Assembly (NCBI GenBank): GCA_038503065.1 | Contig: JBCAMK010000009.1 | Coordinates: 1,178,001-1,242,000, forward strand | Direction: 5' to 3' | DNA: 64,000 nucleotides | Origin: Paragyromitra xinjiangensis | Lineage: Eukaryota > Ascomycota > Pezizomycetes > Pezizales > Discinaceae | Shown here: one piece after another, positions 57,669-64,000 of the stretch | How the letters are laid out: each line of letters opens with the position of its first letter | Position numbering within the stretch: the stretch's first letter is position 1 | The notes under the pieces: model-generated | Seen by the model: the letters and a program-made list of their open reading frames with translations, nothing else | Databases searched by the model: none | What the model was told of the DNA's origin: nothing | Translations under genes and position numbers: made by a program

Positions 57669-59222
57669 CGTACACATCAACAAGCCGCGCGAAGCGGTTG
57701 TCGACGAAAGACGGGAAGCAGGATAGACATGTAAGTATAATAGGTGCACAAGCTGGAAATTCCTCTTACTAGTACCGGTTTTTGGTTCGCCCCTCACCTA
57801 ACCACAAGGTGGATTGATGGTCAGTATACGCTTACATATTCAGGTTTTTATATCTACTCCGAGTACATACGCTAAAAGAACAAATACTTAGGTCGGGTAA
57901 AACTAAAAGGAAGATAACTGTACTGCTGTAGAATACCCAATTTTGACCGTTCTCGGTATTCGATTAACACCTAGACTTGCAAACAACCTAACTGATAAGT
58001 GGAAAGTGAATATATAAAACACGTACGTATCCTCTATGGTGTGCTGGTTGCCTTCTAGATGCATACTAGGGTTAGGCATATGGAGATCGAACAGGTCTCA
58101 CAATTTTTGTATGGTGACCTCGCAGAACGGAAAACTCCGATGTTCCATCTCCACTACCCTGACCCAAGTACAGTAGCTCACCGTTAGGATCAACTCCCGT
58201 ATAGCCCTCTTGAATGTGCTTTTGATGCTCTTGACGTTTACGAAGCGAGCCACCCTTACATCTCATACAAACCCATACATTTAGTACAGCCTTGAATTAT
58301 ATGCGGACCTAATTCATTCCAAAAATACCGACGAAGGATGAAAGGACGTGATATACATAGGCACATCATATAGTACAACTTACGAATTTTCGGTAAAAAA
58401 AAAAGCTTTTCTGGCGATCAGAGAAAAATCGACTTTTATTTTGGTAGATAATCTAGTATTTGGGACAGGTAAAAGGAAGGGCCTACAAATGTGTTTTTTG
58501 TGAAATACACAGTAACGGTATATCTTAACCATACATTTAATTAATGGAGCAACATTTCGAGTAGGGCTAAGTGGATTATGCACCTTGCTAGGGCTATTGC
58601 GTGGCTACACTACATATATTCCGTCAGAAAGTCCAAATGGCCTCATATGCTCACTCCAGTTAGTTTTTTTTTGATATTTGATAATTAATAAATTTTCGTG
58701 AATGTTAAAAGAGTTAGTGGCTTCTAAGAATGAGGATAGGGGTTAGGGGAGGCGTTTAGATGTATGGAATCGACAGCTAATCGGCATAAATAGAAACCCA
58801 ACATGATCCCTGTTTCGAACAAACATACTAAGTTTTATGAAAGCGATCAATCAACCACGAAATAAAAATATAATTGCCATATCAGTTCGAGCGAAAGCGT
58901 ACCGGTGCGGGATGATTTGGTGTTGGTAGCCGGAATTTATACTAAAGTCAAATTAACGGCTCCAGAAAAACTTTATTTTTTTTAAAAAAGATAAATTAAT
59001 TAGGGTAGAGCGGTCGTGGTTACATACATACAAGCGTATGGGGGTGAGGTTGGAACAGCAAGGGTACTATAAAACTGTTTTTTGTAGCTTAATCGTTATA
59101 ATTGGCCACCCCCCGTACGCTTGTACTCATGGTCTAACATAAGTACCTGAAAATGTCTTTTGGTGGCAATAGCTTTTGATGCGCCCCGCGGCAACGCTTC
59201 ACAGTTTGGTTAGCCGGATTCA
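57669..59222. other. AT-rich gene-free region
   Basis: AT-rich DNA with stops in all frames and poly-A/poly-T runs (58390, 58660, 58975). It contains the first copy of a direct repeat at 58064-58170. Confidence 0.5.
58064..58170 (+). repeat. Dispersed direct repeat, copy 1
   Basis: About 107 bp sharing most bases with 59569-59673. Both contain TATGGTGACCTCGCAGAACG and GTTCCATCTCCACTACCCTG. One plus frame is open in both (YGDLAERK then FHLHYPD), suggesting pieces of a former coding sequence, perhaps of a transposon. Confidence 0.75.
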
Positions 59223-59452
59223 TACCGTATTATCTGGTGAAATTCGGTTTGGCGCTAGTGGGTGGAACATACATTGATGTGCATAAGAAGAAAGAAATCA
59301 GGTTGAATCCACGGAAGTCAAAAGCGCTGACACAAAGATGGTGTAGAAAAGCACTGATAGAGCTTAGACCAGCTGTATTCCTTTCTTTTTATGTACGTTA
59401 ATGTATGTTCTACCCACTAGCGCCAAACCGAATTTCACCAGATAATACGGTA
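59223..59452. mobile_element. MITE-like element with long TACCGTATTATC inverted repeats
   Basis: A 230-bp element. The left terminus TACCGTATTATCTGGTGAAA continues TTCGGTTTGGCGCTAGTGGG; the right terminus on the complement is identical for about 41 bases and then TAGAACATACATT, so the inverted repeat is at least 50 bp with one mismatch. TA flanks both ends. The centre has no coding capacity. The terminal octamer matches the 170-bp elements, but the interior differs. Confidence 0.9.
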
Positions 59453-59568
59453 TCCCTGTTTTCAGGTGCTTATGATAGGGCACGAGTAGAAGTAAGTATA
59501 CTAGGATTCTTGGGTTAGTATAGGATTGGAGATTCCAGTTGTCGAAGGTTGCCAAATTTTCGTCAAAT

Positions 59569-59673
59569 ACTAGGGTTAAGCATATGAAGATGGAACAAAT
59601 CTCACACTTTTGTATGGTGACCTCGCAGAACGGAAAATTCTGGTGTTCCATCTCCACTACCCTGACCTGAGTA
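59569..59673 (+). repeat. Dispersed direct repeat, copy 2
   Basis: Partner of 58064-58170, same orientation, about 1.5 kb away, with the 230-bp foldback element between them. Roughly 88% identical by eye with two or three small indels. Confidence 0.75.
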
Positions 59674-60724
59674 TTTGCTGGGTAGAAACTCTGGCTTGGT
59701 CAGAAGGATGGGGTCAGTTGATGCTCTTCTTGCTTCCACGCCCCCCTACGAGTTTTGTTTGGGGTCGACAAGGGCAAGGGTTCCAAGTTTGAACGCGCCC
59801 TGATCGCCTCCAGGGATTATTTCGGGTTTGGGGAGTACAACAGGGGTTTTATTCAGCATTTTAAGCACTCTTAGGTCCTGATAGACTAATATGTCGGAAG
59901 AGTGAGGAATCATGTCTGTAACTAATCCAGGGGAAAACTTTTCGCTTGGGGTGGTTTTCTATTTTTCGTTAGCTGGCGGTTGGAGTTTTACGTCAACGTT
60001 CCTGAAACTCCAAAAAGTCTTAGCCCCTTAACCGCCATCTATGGTTAATTGGTCCAGAAGTCTTCCGTTCCCAGCTCCTGGATCCAATTTTGTAGCATGT
60101 GCATACATGAAGCAGGTGATATGACCATGTACAAGAGTGAGCATAGAAGGTGTATTGTCAGTCAGTTGTCTAGTTGTGGCAAGCCCTAGCCCAAGCTGGG
60201 GGATGAGATTTTACTCCAACGGTGTGGTATGATTCAGCTCAGGTCCTGGTACCTGCAGGAATGTAACCGCCAGCAAAGATCTGTAACTTCTAGACAAACG
60301 TAGCCGACATCCGCTCCCCTCCTTCAAGTTCGTCATCCCATCCTCCCTTGAATTAGTTCATTGGCTTCCCCTTGTCTCTCCTTCCCCCTCTACCGGCAAT
60401 TGTGTCTTCTCCCTTTCTTCACTCACTTTCCTCGATCGGTTCTTAACCTCTGGATCCCTTCATTTCTTTGTTCTACTCTTTTTCGTTTTTCTTTCCTTTG
60501 GATTCTCGGTATATCTCCTTTACTTGCCAAGTCGGTCCAGAGACTCTATCAAGGAGCATCACAGGCGGGTGGAATCAACACATCCACTCATTACTTGCCA
60601 AATACACAGTTCAGCTGGTACTGAATAAACCGTGGCATTTCCATAAAGATCAGGTTTTCACGCGTTGATCGCCTCATCCACCAAGCTATTCTAGATAAGG
60701 AAGAGAGGAAAGAGCGAGGGAGCC
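59674..60724. other. NoxB upstream region
   Basis: The last 420 bases (60300-60720) are C/T-rich with CTTTCTTC-type runs, typical of a fungal promoter and leader. No upstream gene is supported; the frame at 60361-60624 looks like chance pyrimidine-rich sequence. Confidence 0.5.
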
Positions 60725-62946
60725 ATGAGTAGCGGCTTTAAAAAGCTGGGAATCCAGTCGGAGCGGTCCCGTTGGCCGGCTCTGGCGGCGAAGATGAGTG
60801 CTGTGGGTATTTCGCTAAAGGAAAACAAGACCCTCACTTTAAAACAGAAGATCGACCGCTGGTATGTGCTCCCAGGGTGTTGTACGAGTGTTGAATGCTA
60901 CAAGAGAGATGGAAGCTAATAGGTTTTTAGGATGGTCAACGAAGGTTATCGGCGAATGTGAGCTAGCTCGAGCCCACCACGTTAAAATCATAGCCTCTAA
61001 CTCATACTTAGTTTTGTGGGTGTCTTTATATTGCTGCATCTACTTGTATTTGGATTCGGCTTCATTCATTATACGCTCAAGGACAATCTAGTTGGGGCAA
61101 GGAAAACCTTCGGAATCACCTTGCCCATAGCAAGATCAGCTGCCTTGGTGTTGCATGTGGATGTAGCTCTAATCCTATTGCGTAAGTAGAGTTATAACCT
61201 GACCTTTGCAAGATCCTAGTGTTGATTTGTTCTATAGCCGTATGCCGGAATCTCATCTCTATGGCTCGACAGACTGCTCTGAATGGTATTGTGCAGTTCG
61301 GTAAGTTTGCGTGTGGCTCTTGCTTGATATCTAAGGATAAGCTGACGATGTGTATAGATAAGAACATTACCTTTCACAAAAGTAATAAGCTTTGCGAGTT
61401 TTGTGCCACGAATAACTGCTGATAGGCTTTATTTAGTGACTGCTTGGTCTATCGTATTCTTTTCCTGGCTTCATACGTTTGCCCATTTCAACAACTTTGC
61501 CCAATTAGCGATTAAGAATAAACTTGGTTTCGTAGGATGGCTGGAGGCCAATTTTGTTTCTGGGCCTGGTTGGACTGGATGGATCATGCTTACTTCTCTG
61601 ATGATTATGGCAGTGACGGCAATGGAAAAGCCTCGTAGAGCTAATTTTGAGCGATTTTGGTACGCGTTACTTGTCCCAGATCACCGTATAAGTCACTGAC
61701 ACCATTGAAGGTACTCTCATCATCTTTTTCTCATATTCTTCTTTTTTTGGTCCTTCCATGGCGCGTTCTGTATGATTAAGCCAGATCGCCCACCTTTCTG
61801 CGATGGTATTGGTGTTTTCTGGAAGTTCTGGATGGTTGGAGGTCTTTTTTACCTGGGCGAGAGGACCATGCGGGAGATTCGTGGGAAACACAAGACATAC
61901 ATCAGCAAGGTTATTGAGCATCCCAGCAACGTCGTCGAAATACAAATCAAGAAGGATCACACCATCACAAAGGCTGGACAATATATTTTCCTTTGTTGCC
62001 CGGAAGTTTCCATCTGGCAGTACCACCCATTCACACTCACAAGTGCTCCAGAGGAGGATTATATTTCGGTTCATGTTCGTATGGTCGGAGACTTCACGAA
62101 AGCTCTTGGGAAGACTTTGGGCTGCAATATCGAGAAGAGGGGTACCGGTGGGGGCGACAAGGCTGAAAAATCTAAAAGACGAGAATCAAGAGTTATTGGC
62201 GTGGATAAGAATACTAAGGAAGATGTTGATCCGGCTATTCGTAGGGTTTTGCCTCGAGGTATGAATATCCCATGTGTAATTTCTTGAGAAATCGTCACGG
62301 CTATGAATGTTAACATATGGTATAAATAGTCTATATCGATGGCCCTTTCGGATCCGCCTCTGAGGATGTTTTCAAGTATGAGGTCTCTGTGCTTGTTGGT
62401 GCAGGGATCGGTGTCACGCCTTTTGCCTCGATCCTGAAGAGTATCTGGTACAGGAGTAACTACCCACAAAAGAAGACGAGATTGCATAAAGTTTATTTTT
62501 TCTGGATTTGCCGTGATTTTGGCTCGTTCGAATGGTTTCGGTCCTTGTTGTTAGCTATCGAGGCCCAGGATATTGGACATCTCATTGAGATTCATACGTA
62601 TCTGACAGCCAAGATTAAGCCTGACGATGCGACAAACATCATGATTAATGATGCCAACGCCGAGAAAGATGCTATTACCGGCCTCCGAGCACCCACAAAT
62701 TTTGGTCGACCAAACTGGGATACTGTATTCAAAAGTATTCGATCAATGCATAAACCTGCTGATGTTGGTGTTTGTAAGTCTCCATCGTGATTTCAGTTGA
62801 CAATGGTTGTACGTTTGGATTACTAACAGGTTGGATTTTCGCTAGTCTTCTGTGGCCCTAAGCCACTCGGATCAGCACTTCACGTGAAGTGTAATCAATA
62901 CTCGGAACCTGGATTCTCGTTCGTCTGGGGTAAGGAGAACTTCTAG
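60725..62946 (+). CDS. noxB: NADPH oxidase NoxB (Nox2 type)
   Basis: Nine exons: 60725-60861, 60931-60957, 61012-61181, 61238-61300, 61358-61381, 61437-61659, 61711-62258, 62330-62773, 62846-62946 (578 residues, all phases exact). The enzyme passes electrons from NADPH through FAD and two haems to oxygen, making superoxide at membranes. Residues 1-46 form an N-terminal extension (MSSGFKKLGIQSERSRWPAL) before WMVNEGYRRIFVGVF, as known for NoxB rather than NoxA. Membrane helices carry the haem-ligand histidines (FFSWLHTFAHFNNF; FWYSHHLFLIFFFFWSFHGA). FAD binding is WQYHPFTLTSAP and NADPH binding is VGAGIGVTPFASILKS and FFCGPKPLG. The C-terminus is FSFVWGKENF. NoxB activity in fungi depends on NoxR, Rac and the tetraspanin Pls1, and serves ascospore germination or penetration structures. 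Exons 2 (27 nt) and 5 (24 nt) are very small. Confidence 0.95.
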
Positions 62947-63276
62947 GTCAGAATAGTTACTAAACTTTAAGTTTTTTTCTCTGCTTTATGCTGGGGGAGG
63001 GCGAGGTGAGACCTTATCGTTTGAACAACTAGAGGACTTGCTGGTGGGAATAATATATACGACCTTTGAGACTCTTCTCATTGCTATTTTTCGCAGTTGT
63101 ATATTTATATCGTTTATCTCTTTGCGGTTTTTTTGGGCTGGTAACCTTTGCGGTGGGGGCTTTGCGTGGGCGGATACTGTCGATGGAGATGTTTTCATGC
63201 TGTCATTACGGAGTGAGGATTACAATCGTGTTTTTCATCTCCTAGTCTTTTTTTAGGTGTTGCAGTGTATTATACA

Positions 63277-63460
63277 TACCGTATAAACTCAGAAATAACG
63301 AATGAGGCCGGGCTGAGACAGCAGGAGAAAGAAGGATGCTGAGAGGCCGTCTACAGCTGCAGCCCAAATACCAATATCAAAAGCCCGATACCTCCAAAAC
63401 CCAACAAACTTTATTAATCTAGTTCTAATATTACAAGCATTCGGTTACAGATAGAAAAAA
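63277..63460. mobile_element. Left end of a putative DNA transposon
   Basis: TACCGTATAAACTC at 63277-63290 is identical over 14 bases to the termini of the 170-bp foldback elements. About 170 bp further in, a transposase-like gene begins on the complement strand. The right end lies outside the window. Confidence 0.6.
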
Positions 63461-64000
63461 TTACACGGTACCTGCACTTTTGCAGGATCGCTTATTATGG
63501 CCTTGCAAATGGCATGTAGAACAAGTGATTTGGCGACGTGCTTGAGCCTGAGTACCCACCGGAATTATTCCAGGCTCACCAACAGGTGCTAGCACCTCAT
63601 GGTCATGAGTTTCTTCATCTCGTTTCCTTTTTGTTTTTTTTGCTCGACCAACTTGCAAAACTACACCATCTAACTCAACAAAAAAAACCCCAGAATTCTC
63701 ATCATTTTCAGGTGCTATCTCAATTTCTTCGGTGGATTTGGGTCCAGGGAGATCATTTTCCCAATCTCCAACAATGAGTTCTTCAGGAGTTAATCCTTTT
63801 ACCGAAAGCTCATTGTCACATGAACCATCGATAGGTAGAGCAAGACCAACACTAAAATTTGTTAGTTAAAAAATCATTTAATAAAAATTAATTTTTTAAA
63901 AAGGTAACAAGAAAGCTATACCTGCGAAAGGTTTTAATTATACTGTTGCGATATTTTTCAGCCTGAAATCGTTCCCATGCAGTCCCAACAGCTCTTGTTA
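63461..64000 (-). CDS. Putative transposase with C-terminal zinc knuckle, 5' end outside window
   Basis: Complement exons >64000-63922 and 63851-63461, joined in phase across a 70-nt AT-rich intron. The visible part reads AVGTAWERFQAEKYRNSIIK, TFRSVGLALPIDGS, VKGLTPEELIVGDWENDLPG, then a basic linker (RAKKTKRKRDEETHDHE) and CSTCHLQGHNKRSCKSAGTV, a CCHC-type zinc knuckle at the extreme C-terminus. The phrase FRSVGLALPIDGS and a terminal zinc knuckle are, from memory, typical of the C-terminal region of fungal DDE-type transposases; the catalytic core would lie upstream, beyond base 64000. The neighbouring TACCGTATAAACTC terminus supports a DNA transposon. The class (pogo-like, MULE or other) cannot be decided from this part. 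Confidence 0.65.

Overview
The window is nuclear DNA from a filamentous ascomycete (Pezizomycotina). The evidence is many short introns (mostly 50-70 nt, with CTAAC/CTGAC-type branch sites), a NoxB-type NADPH oxidase, a Skt5/Chs4-type chitin synthase activator, ATG4, SQS1, SYF1 and JJJ1. Gene density is modest for a fungus, with several gene-free stretches of 2-5 kb, degenerate mobile DNA and small foldback elements. An early-diverging, repeat-containing lineage such as Pezizomycetes or Orbiliomycetes would fit, but that is inference.

Left part (1-12 kb): the 3' two-thirds of the CHL1/DDX11 DNA helicase (+), a secreted Asn/Gly-rich protein with an Arg-Gly tail (+), a small coiled-coil protein (+), the ribosome assembly factor RSA3 (-), a doubtful small membrane protein (+), a doubtful orphan ORF (-) and an unrecognised 365-residue conserved-looking protein (-). 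About 5 kb with no supportable gene follows (11.6-17.0 kb).

Middle (17-44 kb): an FBXO21-like F-box/transglutaminase-fold/YccV protein (-), an LRR protein ending in a SAP-like motif (+), an SPX-RING ubiquitin ligase (+), the cytosolic 60S biogenesis J-protein JJJ1 (+), the ATG4 autophagy protease (-), SQS1 with R3H and G-patch domains and an embedded chromodomain-like segment (+), a fusion of an E2-like (UBC) domain with an F-box-like region (-), and an OXR1/TLD protein (-).

Right part (44-64 kb): a small foldback element beside a decayed P-loop NTPase pseudogene, the spliceosomal HAT-repeat protein SYF1 (+), a Chs4/Skt5-like protein whose prenylation tail comes from a 12-nt last exon (-), three further foldback elements or candidates ending in TACCGTAT, a 9-exon NoxB with two micro-exons (+), and the 3' part of a zinc-knuckle transposase (-). 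The transposase lies next to the same TACCGTAT terminus, so it may belong to the autonomous relative of the foldback elements.

The genes form no cluster or pathway; they are mostly housekeeping genes (DNA repair, splicing, ribosome assembly, ubiquitin, autophagy, cell wall, redox). Exon models were built by hand from reading frame, splice consensus and family knowledge. Nearly all joins keep phase exactly, but none has been tested against transcripts.
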